A stretch of 64,000 bases of DNA. Origin: CATQHP01 sp965214915 (GTDB lineage: Bacteria; Acidobacteriota; Terriglobia; Bryobacterales; UBA6623). Numbering within the stretch: the first letter of the stretch is position 1; every line of letters begins with the position of its first letter. Shown one piece after another: positions 25,901 through 35,216 of the stretch. Below the pieces are notes generated by a model. It searched no databases. It saw only the letters and a list, made by a program, of their open reading frames with translations, and was not told where the DNA came from. The stretch covers positions 62,001 to 126,000 of the forward strand of contig CBDCCP010000003.1 in assembly GCA_965214915.1 (NCBI GenBank). The letters are read 5' to 3'. A program made the translations under genes and the position numbers.

Positions 25901-28821
25901 TCACCGCCACGCTGGATGACCCCGCGCCCACCGGCGGCGTCACCGTGACCCTCGCCGAAGCCGGGTCGCCCGGCAGCGCCACCCTCGGCAGCGACTGGGC
26001 GCTGCCGAGCGATCCGGCCTTCACCATCGAGGCGGGCGACACGGAAGGCGCGGCGGCCATCGCCATCATCCCCGATGCGGTCGACGAAGACGACGAGACC
26101 ATCGTCCTCACCGCAACCGGCCTCGTCACGGCAACCGGCGTCAACCTCGCCGCGCCCGACCACACCATCACCATCATCGACGACGACGCGGCGGACACGG
26201 CTCCGTCCTTCTCTCCCGCGTCGGTCGCCTACACCTGGACGGTGGGCGCGGACATCGGCTCGGTGCAGTTGCCGGCGGCCTCCGGCGGCAACGGCGACTT
26301 GAGCTACGCGCTCGCGGACAAGGCGAACATTCCCGACGGCGTAAGCTACGCCGACGCCACGCGCACCTTCAGCGGCGCGCCCACGGCGGCCGGCACGGCC
26401 ACGCTCACCCTGACCGCCACCGACAGCGACCCAACCGACCCGGACAGCGCCGAGCTGACCGTCAACATCACCGTCGACGCGGCGGATACGGCTCCGTCCT
26501 TCTCTCCCGCGTCGGTCGCCTACACCTGGACGGTGGGCGCGGACATCGGCTCGGTGCAGTTGCCGGCGGCCTCCGGCGGCGACGGCGACTTGAGCTACGC
26601 GCTCGCGGACAAGGCGAACATTCCCGACGGCGTAAGCTACGCCGACGCCACGCGCACCTTCAGCGGCGCGCCCGCGGCGGCCGGCACAGCCACGCTCACC
26701 CTGACCGCCACCGATAGCGACCCAACCGACCCGGACAGCGCCGAACTGACCGTCAACATCACCGTCAGCGATCCGCCGCCGCCCGGCGCGCGGACGATCG
26801 ACACGGTCGCGGGGAGCGGAACGCCGGGGTTCAGCGGGGACGGCGGCGAGGCGGCCAAAGCGCAATTCAACACCCCCGCCGGCGTAGCGCTGGACGCACA
26901 GGGCAACCTGTACATCGCCGATACCTACAACCACCGCGTGCGCAAGGTCGACGCCGCCACGGGCAACATAGACACGGCCGCGGGAGACGGGCTGAACGCC
27001 CCCGCCGACATAGCTATAGACGGGGCGGGCAACCTGTACATCGCCGATACGGGGAACAACCGCATCCTCATCGTCGATGCCGCAGGCGCCATCGTCGACA
27101 CGGTGACGGGGACGCAAGCCTCGGGGCCGCTGAGCATGCCCAGCGGCGCAGCGCCGGCCGCAGCGGGCAACCAGTACATTGCCGATACGGGGAACAACCG
27201 CATCCTGACGCAAGCCTCGGGGCCGCTCAGTATGCCCAGCGGCGTAGCGCTGGACGCAGAAGGCAACCTGTACATCGCCGATACGGGGAACAACCGCATC
27301 CTCATCGTCGATGCCGCAGGCGCCATCGTCGACACGGTGACGGGGACGGAGGCCTCGGGGCCGCTGAGCATGCCCAGCGGCGTAGCGCCGGCCGCAGACG
27401 GTAACCTGTACATCGCCGATACGGGCAATCACCGCGTCCTCAGCGTCGATGCGGAAGGCGCCATCGACACCGTCGCGGGGACGGGAATACAAGGGTTCGA
27501 CGGGGACGGCGGCCCGGCGGTCGAGGCGCAACTCAACGCCCCTTCCGGCGTGGCCGTGGACGCGGAGGGCGCCTACCTGTACATCGCCGATACGGGCAAC
27601 CAGCGCATCCGCAAAGTCGGCCAGGCTCCCGACGAGACGGTTCCGCCCGTCACGCCTCGTCCGGAGCCGGAATTGCCGGCGGTGCGCGCGCGGACGTTCG
27701 AGTTGTCGTTCACGCTGGCGCAGGACGCCGAACCGGCGGCGCAACAGGTCGTGCTGTACGCCGAGAACGGCGCGGCGAACTTCCGCGCGCAGCCCGGCCC
27801 CCAGTGGATCGGGGCGGAGCCGGCAAGCGGCCGCTTGGAGGAGGACGAAGAGACGACGATTACGGTCACGGCGGATCCGGCCGGGCTGCGCGTGGGAGCG
27901 TATCGCGGGCGGCTGTACATCCGCTCGGAGGGACGCCTCACGGGGCGGGTGTGGGTAGCCTTGGAAGTGCTGCCGCCGGTGGGTCCGGCGGTGGCCGAGC
28001 GCGGCGTGTTCAACGCGGCGGTGCAGAGCGCCTTGGGCGCGCGGACGAATCCGTTCAGCGCGGTGCGGCTGCTGCCTGTGGCGCCGGGTTCGATGGTGGC
28101 GGTGTCGGGCGAGAACTTCACCGGCGGCGAGTCGTTTGAGGCGGGGGGCTTCCCGCTGCCTGTGAGTCTGGGCGGGGTCAGGGTGAGCTTCGACGGCCTG
28201 GAGGGGCGGCTGTTTGCGGTGGGGCCGCAGCGCATCGAGGCGCAGTTGCCGTCCCTGCTGAACCTGGAAGCGCTGGCGGGCGGCGGCGCGGCGACGGCGA
28301 CGGTGGTGGTGGAGACGGACGAAGGCGGCAGCTACGCGCGGCGTTTCGTTACAGCCGCGCAGGCGCCGGGGGTGTTCACGGCGTCGGGCGAGGGGCGGGG
28401 CCAGGGGGCGGTGCTGTTCTCGGGTACGGGAGTGTTGGCCGCGCCGGCGGGTTTCCTCGAGGGTGCGGAGAGCCGGCCTGCGCGGGCGGGAGAGGTGCTG
28501 GAGATTTACGCCACGGGCTTGGGGCCGGTGTATCCGCCGGTTGCCGACGGGGAGAACTCGTGCGGGCCTGAAGGCGTCTGCCTGGCGGACGGCTCGAACA
28601 TGATTCTGCGGCGCACGGCGGAGCGTCCGCGGGTGAGCATCGGCGGCATGGAGGTCGCAGAGGAGGCTGTGCTGTTTGCGGGCTTGGCGCCGGCTATGGC
28701 GGCGGTGAACCTGGTCGTGGTGGAGGTTCCGGAAGGGATAGAACCGTCCGACGCGGCGGAGGTCACGGTCTCCATCGGCGGCAGAGCGAGCCAACCCGGC
28801 GTCACCATTGCCGTGGAGTAA
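22966..28821 (+). CDS. Giant secreted mosaic protein: Ig-like repeats, FnIII, leucine-rich repeats, NHL propeller, TIGR03437 end
   Basis: Exported protein of 1951 residues. Order: signal peptide (1-33); three putative-Ig (He_PIG) repeats at about 34-322 with the phrase IPDGVSFDPATRTF; a fibronectin type III domain (323-415); about fourteen leucine-rich repeats of 24 residues (roughly 430-810, pattern LPEDLFAGLSALRDLNL); a cadherin-like beta domain (839-954); a Calx-beta-like domain (955-1077) ending ITIIDDDAAD; two almost identical 97-residue He_PIG repeats (1075-1268); an NHL beta-propeller (1275-1553; NLYIADTGNNRI); a BACON-like domain; and the TIGR03437 C-terminal domain, which marks Solibacter-like Acidobacteriota. 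Likely extracellular binding or adhesion; no enzyme motif seen. The ATG follows GAGG. Confidence 0.92.
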   Translation: MLKQIVQTKRVPAALAGAALLLTTLLAATPASAAPDFPYASADYTWTRGEDIGSVVLPAATGGNPPLTYTLTPAADIPDGVSFDPATRTFTGAPTTTGSAQLILTATDGDAESDAMFINLLVDGPPSFSDTAVDYTWVQGADIGSVVLPAAAGGNPPLIYALTPAADIPDGVSFDPATRTLTGAPSAVGTAGLTLTATDSDGNTAATDSATLAVNITVEADEAPSFLLLSYTIFWTVGADIGAGEQLPSAVGGNPPLTYALTPEEDIPGGVTFDPATRAFSGTPTTSGTAGLTLTATDSDNNTAATDSDTLSVTVHVRPPAPANFRAEAGDGEAMLRWDDPNDAGIAKYQIRQWLGEGAEPTSWADIAGSGAGTTSHTVTELTNGTEYSFRIRAFAGLDAVSWNSDEATATPMEGLASCGDGPLYGRTQGVVDVIVAAVDGVDDCAAVTAAHLAAITGLSFYFDRLGSLRSGDFAGLTALKDLNLWGNDLTTLPEDLFAGLTALRDLNLRQNHLTALPEDLFAGLSALRDLNLWDNDLTTLPEDLFDGLSALRELSLRDNALTDLPEDLFAGLSALTRLSLEENKGLTSLPEDLFDGLTALEGLRLDMIGLTHVPADLFDGLTALTSLSLGETPLTGLPAGLFAGLSGLQFLSLDANDLTALPAGLFAGMTELSQLDLRDNNLTALPVGVFDDLSGVYYLYLQGNDLTALPAGLFAGMTTLNEVYLSGNSLTGMPADAFAGRSNLGTVELTDNALTCLPGGLFDGLSELRSLWLAGNPLGNVAPAYFAGQGLTNLRTLLLGANGASSTELADYRTVLPGLTRLELTSGAEPSYPVCEDATLRELTLTHGSPATAVALDPGFDAATEGYAARVPQEVAEVALTATATTETADPSVAEAQIAADPGTGTFAEATGGAHTAAATLSVGDNLLRVRVTAIDGETTKIYTLTVRRAAPPGNPTTLTLSTAAAAFDEDTTPRVAVTATLDDPAPTGGVTVTLAEAGSPGSATLGSDWALPSDPAFTIEAGDTEGAAAIAIIPDAVDEDDETIVLTATGLVTATGVNLAAPDHTITIIDDDAADTAPSFSPASVAYTWTVGADIGSVQLPAASGGNGDLSYALADKANIPDGVSYADATRTFSGAPTAAGTATLTLTATDSDPTDPDSAELTVNITVDAADTAPSFSPASVAYTWTVGADIGSVQLPAASGGDGDLSYALADKANIPDGVSYADATRTFSGAPAAAGTATLTLTATDSDPTDPDSAELTVNITVSDPPPPGARTIDTVAGSGTPGFSGDGGEAAKAQFNTPAGVALDAQGNLYIADTYNHRVRKVDAATGNIDTAAGDGLNAPADIAIDGAGNLYIADTGNNRILIVDAAGAIVDTVTGTQASGPLSMPSGAAPAAAGNQYIADTGNNRILTQASGPLSMPSGVALDAEGNLYIADTGNNRILIVDAAGAIVDTVTGTEASGPLSMPSGVAPAADGNLYIADTGNHRVLSVDAEGAIDTVAGTGIQGFDGDGGPAVEAQLNAPSGVAVDAEGAYLYIADTGNQRIRKVGQAPDETVPPVTPRPEPELPAVRARTFELSFTLAQDAEPAAQQVVLYAENGAANFRAQPGPQWIGAEPASGRLEEDEETTITVTADPAGLRVGAYRGRLYIRSEGRLTGRVWVALEVLPPVGPAVAERGVFNAAVQSALGARTNPFSAVRLLPVAPGSMVAVSGENFTGGESFEAGGFPLPVSLGGVRVSFDGLEGRLFAVGPQRIEAQLPSLLNLEALAGGGAATATVVVETDEGGSYARRFVTAAQAPGVFTASGEGRGQGAVLFSGTGVLAAPAGFLEGAESRPARAGEVLEIYATGLGPVYPPVADGENSCGPEGVCLADGSNMILRRTAERPRVSIGGMEVAEEAVLFAGLAPAMAAVNLVVVEVPEGIEPSDAAEVTVSIGGRASQPGVTIAVE
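26188..26769 (+). repeat. Tandem 291-bp duplication encoding two He_PIG repeats
   Basis: Two head-to-tail copies of 291 bp (26188-26478 and 26479-26769) encode 97-residue Ig-like units that differ by very few bases, giving an Asn/Asp and a Thr/Ala exchange. The copies have had little time to diverge, so this part of the gene was duplicated or homogenised recently. Confidence 0.9.
27030..27390 (+). repeat. Near-identical NHL-repeat coding units, one internally deleted
   Basis: Units around 27030-27147 and 27264-27380 share almost the same DNA (NLYIADTGNNRILIVDAAG followed by AIVDTVTGT and SGPLSMPSG). Between them a third copy (about 27175-27245) goes straight from NNRIL to TQASGPLSMPSG, an in-frame loss of about 15 residues. 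The pattern fits slippage or unequal recombination in a young propeller array. Confidence 0.75.
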
Positions 28822-28992
28822 CGGGGCGCCGTCGAACAACAGGCGCCGTGGAATAGCGGGCGCGGCGGCATTAGCGGTCGGTGGCCGGCGCCGCAGGAGC
28901 CCGCCGCTCCTCCCACTCGGCTTCCGCCGCGGGCGCCCGACTTCCGCCGCGGGCTGCCGCCAAGCCCAATCGGGTCTATAATTCATTGCAGA

Positions 28993-31900
28993 ATGCGCAT
29001 CACGCTTTTTTTGCCGGCATTCGCCGCGTGCAGCCTCGCCGGCGCGGCTACCGTTCAGTTCAGCAGAGATATCCGTCCGATCTTCTCTGACAAATGTTTT
29101 ACCTGTCACGGCCCGGGCGCCTCGAACGGCGCCACGAAACTGCGCCTGGACACCGAGCGCGGCGCCCGCATCGACTCCGCCGCCGGGCGAAAAATTATCG
29201 CTCCGGGAGACCCTGCGAGCAGCGAGCTCTACCTGCGCGTCAGCAGCGGCGACCCGGCCCGCCGCATGCCTCCCGCCTACGCCGGCCATGCCGGGCTGAC
29301 GCAAGCCGAGATCGAGCTGATCGAAGCCTGGATCGCCCAAGGCGCGGAATGGAGCGGACATTGGGCGTTCATCCCTCCCCAATATCCCCAAACGCCCGCG
29401 GTGCGGCAGGCGGATTGGGTAAGAAACCCGATCGATGCGTTCGTCTTGCAACGCCTCGAAAGCGAGGGTCTCTCCCCATCGCCGGCAGCGGCCCGCGAAA
29501 CGCTGATCCGCCGCGTCAGCCTCGACCTGAACGGCCTCCCCCCCTCGGTTGAAGAAATCGACGCCTTCCTGGCGGACAAATCGCCGGACGCTTACGAGAA
29601 AGTCGTTGACCGTCTGCTGTCGTCTCCCCGCTACGGCGAGCGCATGGCGGCGCGCTGGCTCGATGCGGCGCGCTACGCCGACACCAACGGCTACCAGACC
29701 GACGCCGAGCGCTCCATGTGGCGCTGGCGCGACTGGGTCATCGACGCTTTCAACGCCAACAAGCCCTTCGACGAGTTCACCGTGGAGCAGCTTGCCGGCG
29801 ACATGCTGCCCAACGCCGCTCTCGAGCAGATCGTCGCCAGCGGATTCAACCGCAATCACCGCGGCAACGGGGAAGGCGGGATCGTCGACGCGGAATACGC
29901 GGTCGAATACGTAGTCGACCGCGTCGATACGACATCGACCGTCTGGCTGGGCGTCACCATGGGCTGCGCGCGATGCCACGATCACAAATACGACCCCTTC
30001 ACGCAGAAGGAGTTTTACGGCATGTTCGCCTACTTCAACAACGTGCCCGAAAAAGGCAAGGCGTTCAAGTACGGCAACTCCCCGCCTTTCGTGCAGGCGC
30101 CCACGGCCGAGCAGCAGGAAGCGCTGGCGGCAATGTCGGCCGAGATCGACTCGTTGAAACGGCGGCGCGCGGCGCTGCTCGACAAAGCACGCCGAGCCCG
30201 CCTCGACTGGGAGCGCAAAGCAGCGGCGGCCCCCGCCGATTGGACGGACGACCGGGACCGAATCGCCGCCTGGAGCAACGAGGCCGAAGAATCCTTCGAC
30301 GGAAAGCGGGCCGTCGAGCTCGGCGACATTGCCGACTTCAGCTTCTACGACCGCTTCAGCGCAAGCGCCTGGATTCGCCCATCCTCGGCTGACGGAGCCA
30401 TCGTCTCGAGAACCCGCGACACCCTCGCGGAAGAAGACACCCAGAGCAACCCCGGCTGGGGTTTCTATCTCAAGGACGGCCGCTTGCAAGTCAACCTCGT
30501 CAACCGCTGGCTGGACGATTGCCTGCGCATCGATTCCGAGCCGCAGGTCGCCCGCAACGAGTGGCGGCATGTAGCGTTCACTTACGACGGCAGCCGCCTC
30601 GCTTCGGGCGTGACTCTCTACATCGATGGAAAGCCCGTCGCCAAGAGGATCGTCCGCGACGAGATGAATCAGGAAATCAAGTCGAAGGAACCGCTCAGAG
30701 TCGGCCGCGGCCTCGGTCTCGGTTTCAAGGGGCTTATGGACCGGGTTTCCGTTTGGAGCCGGGCCTTGACTGCCGAAGAAATCGAAGTCGAGGCCGTCCG
30801 CGAGCGCCTCGACCTATTGGCCGCCGTCCCGGAAGGGCGGCGCAGCCCGGCGGCGCAGCGCAAGCTCGACCGGGCATACGTCAACCGTTTCGGCCCGGCG
30901 GAGATCACCGCGCTGACCGCGAAAATCCGCGGTCTGGAAGACAAGCGGCAGCAGTTTTCCGACTCGATCCCCACCGTGATGGTAATGCGCGAACGTCGGG
31001 TTCCCCGTAAAACCTACCGCCTCGACCGCGGCGCCTACGACGCGCCGGCCGAGGAAGTGCAACCCGGCGTGCCGGCCGTTCTTTCGAAGCGGCCCCCACG
31101 CAACCGCCTGGAGTTCGCGCGCTGGGTGGCCTCGCGGAACAACCCGCTGACGGCGCGCGTAACGGTCAACCGGTTTTGGCAGATGCTGTTCGGAACCGGC
31201 ATCGTCAAGACCGTCGAAGACTTCGGTTCGCAAGGCGAGTGGCCGACGCATCCGCAGTTGCTCGACTGGCTCGCGGTCGAGTTCATGGAATCGGGTTGGG
31301 ACGTGAAGCACATCTTGAAAACGATCGTCGCCAGCGCCGTCTATCGCCAGTCGTCCCGTGCCGGCGGCGAGTCGATCGCGCGCGACCCGGAAAATCGCCT
31401 GCTGGCCCGCGGGCCCCGCTTCCGCCTGCCGGCCGAGGCCGTTCGCGACCAGGCGCTGGCCATCTCGGGCCTGATGGTCGAAAAAATCGGCGGCCCCTCG
31501 GTCAAGCCCTATCAACCTCCGGGACTCTGGAGCGATCTGGCGGGCACAAAAGATTACCAGATGGACAAAGACGAGAATCTCTACCGCCGCAGTCTCTACA
31601 CGTTCTGGAAACGCGCCGTGCCCCCGCCGTCGATGATGAACTTCGATTCCGCCGGCCGCGAAGCCTGTACGGTGCGCGCCGTGCGCACGAACACGCCGCT
31701 GCAGGCGCTCAACCTGATGAACGACTTCGCCTTTGTCGAAGCCGCCAGGGCCTTGGCCGCGCGCGCCATGCGCGAGGCGGACGCCGGCGCCGAAGCCCGT
31801 TTGAGCTACGCCTTCAGGCTGGCCGCGGCCCGCCGGCCGAGCCCGGACGAGTTGGCCGTGCTGGTCGAGGGGTTTCGGCATCAGCGTTCCCGCTTCGCCG

Positions 31901-32040
31901 GCGACGAAGCCGCGGCGGAAGCCTTGTTGGCCCAAGGCGCCCGCCCGCCCGACGCAGCGCTTCCGCCCGCGGAATGGGCCGCCTACACGACGATGGCCAG
32001 CCTCATCCTCAACCTCGACGAGACGATCACCAAGGAGTGA
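28993..32040 (+). CDS. PSCyt1/DUF1549/DUF1553 protein with an inserted LamG-like domain
   Basis: Exported protein of 1015 residues. Signal peptide, then one PSCyt1 cytochrome-like module with haem motif CFTCH (residues 35-39). DUF1549 follows (ETLIRRVSLDLNGLPPSVEEIDAF, CARCHDHKYDP near 325). A concanavalin/LamG-like jelly roll is inserted at roughly 435-600 (AVELGDIADFSFYDRFSAS to LMDRVSVWSRALTAEEIE). The protein ends with DUF1553 (NPLTARVTVNRFWQMLFGTGIV). The LamG insertion suggests carbohydrate or protein binding. A TATAAT at 28977-28982 ends ten bases before the ATG, with no ribosome site, so the leader is very short. The 171-bp gap upstream holds two direct copies of CTTCCGCCGCGGGC and no gene. 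Confidence 0.92.
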   Translation: MRITLFLPAFAACSLAGAATVQFSRDIRPIFSDKCFTCHGPGASNGATKLRLDTERGARIDSAAGRKIIAPGDPASSELYLRVSSGDPARRMPPAYAGHAGLTQAEIELIEAWIAQGAEWSGHWAFIPPQYPQTPAVRQADWVRNPIDAFVLQRLESEGLSPSPAAARETLIRRVSLDLNGLPPSVEEIDAFLADKSPDAYEKVVDRLLSSPRYGERMAARWLDAARYADTNGYQTDAERSMWRWRDWVIDAFNANKPFDEFTVEQLAGDMLPNAALEQIVASGFNRNHRGNGEGGIVDAEYAVEYVVDRVDTTSTVWLGVTMGCARCHDHKYDPFTQKEFYGMFAYFNNVPEKGKAFKYGNSPPFVQAPTAEQQEALAAMSAEIDSLKRRRAALLDKARRARLDWERKAAAAPADWTDDRDRIAAWSNEAEESFDGKRAVELGDIADFSFYDRFSASAWIRPSSADGAIVSRTRDTLAEEDTQSNPGWGFYLKDGRLQVNLVNRWLDDCLRIDSEPQVARNEWRHVAFTYDGSRLASGVTLYIDGKPVAKRIVRDEMNQEIKSKEPLRVGRGLGLGFKGLMDRVSVWSRALTAEEIEVEAVRERLDLLAAVPEGRRSPAAQRKLDRAYVNRFGPAEITALTAKIRGLEDKRQQFSDSIPTVMVMRERRVPRKTYRLDRGAYDAPAEEVQPGVPAVLSKRPPRNRLEFARWVASRNNPLTARVTVNRFWQMLFGTGIVKTVEDFGSQGEWPTHPQLLDWLAVEFMESGWDVKHILKTIVASAVYRQSSRAGGESIARDPENRLLARGPRFRLPAEAVRDQALAISGLMVEKIGGPSVKPYQPPGLWSDLAGTKDYQMDKDENLYRRSLYTFWKRAVPPPSMMNFDSAGREACTVRAVRTNTPLQALNLMNDFAFVEAARALAARAMREADAGAEARLSYAFRLAAARRPSPDELAVLVEGFRHQRSRFAGDEAAAEALLAQGARPPDAALPPAEWAAYTTMASLILNLDETITKE

Positions 32041-32055
32041 CCGCCCGCCGCCGGA

Positions 32056-33555
32056 TCAGACTTCCGGGTATTCCATGGTCATCGGGTCGGGCAACGGAAT
32101 CTCGTGAATTTCGCCCTCCTGGGCAAACTTGTCGAAGCTGTAATCGGGCTTGTCGGGGTTGCCGGCAAGCATCGCCTCCCGGTCGCCTACCGCCAGGACG
32201 ACCAGCTCCTCGGGGCGCAGGTATTTCTGCGCAACGCGCAACACGTCGTCGATGCCGACGTCCGCCACGCGCTCGCGGTACTTCCGCCAATAGCCGGCTT
32301 CCCGCTGCGTGTATTCGTCCGCGGCGAATGTTCCCGCCACTTGGCCCGCCGTCGCGAAAAACCGCGGGAATATCTCGATTGCCGAGCTCTTGGCCGTGTC
32401 GATCTCCAACGCCGAGACTTTTTCGCTGCGGATACGGTCGATTTCTTCGAAAACGATCGCGGTCGCTTGCGCGCAGGTAGGGTTCTTGGACTGAAATCCC
32501 GCCTGGAACAGCCCCGGATAGTAGGTTCCAGCCCGAAACGAAGAGCCGGCGCTGTAGGCCAAGCCCTCGTCCGAGCGCACCCGTGACATGATGCGGGAAA
32601 TAAACCCGCCGCCGCCCAAAATGTCGTTCATGATGCCGACGGCTATATGCTCGGGATTCGCGCGCTCGATGCCCAAGTGTCCGACGGCGACATGGGATTG
32701 ATTGACGTCGCGCCCGACCTTGTCGACCATATAGACCCCCGCCTGCGGGGTATGGTTGGGGGCCGGAATCTTGCCGGGGTCTTTGGCGTTCGCGGGCCAA
32801 CCGTCCGCCAAGGCGGCGTTCAGGCGGCGAATCATGTCGTCCGTGTCGAAGTCGCCCGATACCGCGAAGATGAACCGCGAAGGATCGTAGTAGCTCCGGT
32901 GAAAATCCCGCATCGAGTCGGGATCGATTGACTTTACGGTCGCTTCGGTGGACTGCTTGGTCGTGAAATGGCTATCGCCGCGCATCAAGCGGGAAAACTC
33001 CCTGCGTTGGATGCTGCGCAACTGATCGTTGCGCCGCTGCATCCCTTGCAAAGTCCGCGTGCGGGAAATTTCAAGCCGCTCCGGGTCGAACCCGGGGTTC
33101 TTCAGCATGTCGAAGAACATCGCCAGCGAGGCATCCAGATTCTGCTTCAGGCAATTGACCGACGCCCCGCCCGAGGTCGCTCCGATGCTCGACGAGATCT
33201 GCGTGGCCAAAAATGCGGCCTCTTCGTCGAATTCGCGCGCGGACATCGTTTTCGTGCCGCCCGAACGCATTTGACTGCCGGTAAATCCGGCCAGTCCGAG
33301 GCGGTCGTCGGAAACCAGGTAGCTGCCTGTGCGGACGGTCAAAGCGACCGTGACCAGCGGCAACTGGCGATCCTCGACCAGATACGCCGACGCTCCTCCG
33401 TGCAAGTCATGGCGGTGCTCGTCCGCCGAAGGAGGCTCGAAGCTCAACGGCGGGAACTGTAGCTCCCGCGGATGAGCCGGCACGTCGTCCGCCCGCACCC
33501 ACGCGGCGGAGGCGGCCGCTCCCGCCGCCGTGCGTATCCAATCGCGCCGCTTCAT
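32056..33555 (-). CDS. M16-family peptidase, non-catalytic partner subunit, Tat-exported
   Basis: Protein of 499 residues with an M16 (pitrilysin/insulinase) fold. The N-terminus MKRRDWIRTAAGAAASAAW looks like a Tat signal. The position of the zinc motif HxxEH is occupied by GFTGSQMRSGG, so the metal site is lost, while the partner-type features remain, including the arginine-tyrosine pair near the C-terminal domain (RSDEGLAYSAGSSF). Such proteins normally act with an HxxEH-bearing subunit, here encoded directly upstream; the ATG (33555-33553) overlaps the stop of that gene (ATGA). The frame is open further upstream but that extension is an out-of-frame reading of the neighbour. Confidence 0.9.
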   Translation of the reverse strand: MKRRDWIRTAAGAAASAAWVRADDVPAHPRELQFPPLSFEPPSADEHRHDLHGGASAYLVEDRQLPLVTVALTVRTGSYLVSDDRLGLAGFTGSQMRSGGTKTMSAREFDEEAAFLATQISSSIGATSGGASVNCLKQNLDASLAMFFDMLKNPGFDPERLEISRTRTLQGMQRRNDQLRSIQRREFSRLMRGDSHFTTKQSTEATVKSIDPDSMRDFHRSYYDPSRFIFAVSGDFDTDDMIRRLNAALADGWPANAKDPGKIPAPNHTPQAGVYMVDKVGRDVNQSHVAVGHLGIERANPEHIAVGIMNDILGGGGFISRIMSRVRSDEGLAYSAGSSFRAGTYYPGLFQAGFQSKNPTCAQATAIVFEEIDRIRSEKVSALEIDTAKSSAIEIFPRFFATAGQVAGTFAADEYTQREAGYWRKYRERVADVGIDDVLRVAQKYLRPEELVVLAVGDREAMLAGNPDKPDYSFDKFAQEGEIHEIPLPDPMTMEYPEV

Positions 33556-35134
33556 CGCGCACCTCCCGGTCGGCTTGCGGAACCCGGTCTTCGGCCTCTG
33601 CCGGGCGTTGCGCCGTTCTTCGTGTAATAGATGGCCACGTTCTTGTTCGTGTCGAAAAAGTATTTCTTGGCGACCCGCTGAACGTCTTCGGCGGTGACGG
33701 CCTGGATGCGGTCGGAAAACAAATTGATGTTCTCCCATTCGCCCAACGCTTCGTAGCTCAGCAATTGCATCATGAGCCCGAACTTCGAGCGCAGCTTGCG
33801 AAAGTCGCCGGGCGAGCTGCTGGTTTTTGACTTTCTGCAATTCCCGTTCGCCGACCGGCTCTTCCTGCATGACCGCGATCTCCGCAAGCAGCGCCTTTTT
33901 CGACTTCCTCCGGAGTGTGGCCGGGGGGCGGCAACGCCGCTCAACTCGAAGTAGCCGTCGAATTTGAGTCCGTTGACTCCCGCGCCGGCCTGCGCCGCCA
34001 CTTTCTGTTCCAGGACCAAAGACTTGTACAGCCGCCCGGTCCGCCCGTTGAGCAGCGCAGAGAGAACCAGCAGAGGCGGCTCGTCCGCATGAGCGTCGGC
34101 GACCGTGTGGTAGCGCAGGCGCACCGTCGGACGCGTTTCCGCGTAGCCGGTCATGCGCTTCTCCGCCTGTTGGGCGACCTCGCGCGTGCGCACCGGCTCG
34201 GGCGCGGCGGCCCCGCGCTGCAGACGGCCGAAATACTGCTGCGCCCATGCCTTTGCCTGCTCCGCGTCGAAGTCGCCGACGATCGCCGCCGTGATGTTGT
34301 TCGGGGCGTAGTAGATCGAGAAAAACTCGAGGGCTTCCTCGCGCGTGATGCCCTCCAAGTCGCTGGGCCAGCCGATGACGGGCCAGTTGTAAGGCGACGC
34401 CTGCCAAAACATCGAGTCGAACTGCTCGTTGAGCTTGCCCGTGGGCGTGGAATCGACCCGCAACCGGCGCTCTTCATGCACTACGTCCCGCTCGGAATAG
34501 AACTCGCGGAAAAACCGGGGTTCGTCAACCGATCGGACTCCATCCAGAACCACAGCTCCAGCTTGTTGGCCGGAACGTTGATGAAATAAATTGTGAAGTC
34601 GTTGGTCGTTCCGGCGTTCATGCCCGAGGCGCCGGCCGCGGTATAGAGTCGGTCGAACTCGTCCTTGACGGTCAATTCGCGCTGCTGCTGAATCAAATCC
34701 TCGAATTGCTCGATGAGCGCGGTGTGGGCCGCGCTTCTGTTTTTGGGATTCTTGGGATCGTCGATCGCCCCCCGCCGGTGCTTTTCGATCAGCGCCGTTT
34801 CCTCGGCCTGAATCCGCTTGCGCAGATCGTCGAGTTGCTCGATCGTAGCCAAATCTTTGGCGATGTCCTTGGTGCCGATCGTGCGCGTTCCCTTGAACAT
34901 CATGTGCTCGAAGAGATGCGCCACGCCGGTGACGCCGGGCCGCTCGTTGACCGAGCCGACCTTCGCCACCCAACCCGCGGCGACGTTCGGGTCGCCCTTG
35001 CGCGGCAGCAGCAGAAAATTCATGCCGTTGTCGAGGGTGAACTCCTCGACCTCCACCCGCTGGCCGAAAAGCGCGGCCGCGGCAAGCGCAACTGCGAGAA
35101 ACAAACGTAAACTTCGGGAAGATCTCATGCTCAT
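33552..35134 (-). pseudogene. M16-family zinc peptidase, catalytic subunit, broken by several small indels
   Basis: The N-terminal 215 residues are clear: signal peptide, then the M16 zinc motif HLFEH within GVAHLFEHMMFKGT, and WFWMESDRLTNPGF. There the frame is lost at a run of five T (plus-strand A5 at 34510-34514; six would restore FREFYSERDVV). Continuation in a second frame runs to SGVAA near 33930, then GHTPEEVEK in a third frame, then ALLAEIAVMQEEPVGERELQKVKNQQLA in a fourth reading, before the original second frame resumes at GDFRKLRSKFGL near 33815. The needed corrections are one fewer base in a C6 run, an A5 run and a CCC. All four indels are in homopolymers, so either a decaying gene or local sequence errors. 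Confidence 0.85.
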
Positions 35135-35216
35135 CTTCGATTATGACGGACGGCGGCCCGGTTTGGTGTCGTACCCGCGCAGGAAGGCAACCCGAGCGCC
35201 GTGGTAAGCTTCCGGC

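Noticed and set aside
28822..28992. Direct repeats CTTCCGCCGCGGGC as a possible mobile-element footprint
   Set aside because: Only two short GC-rich copies 20 bp apart, with no terminal inverted repeats or gene between them.
25381..30570. A 1729-codon minus-strand frame without stops
   Set aside because: It is antisense to the giant surface protein and the PSCyt1 protein; its composition is that of a shadow frame and no domain is visible.
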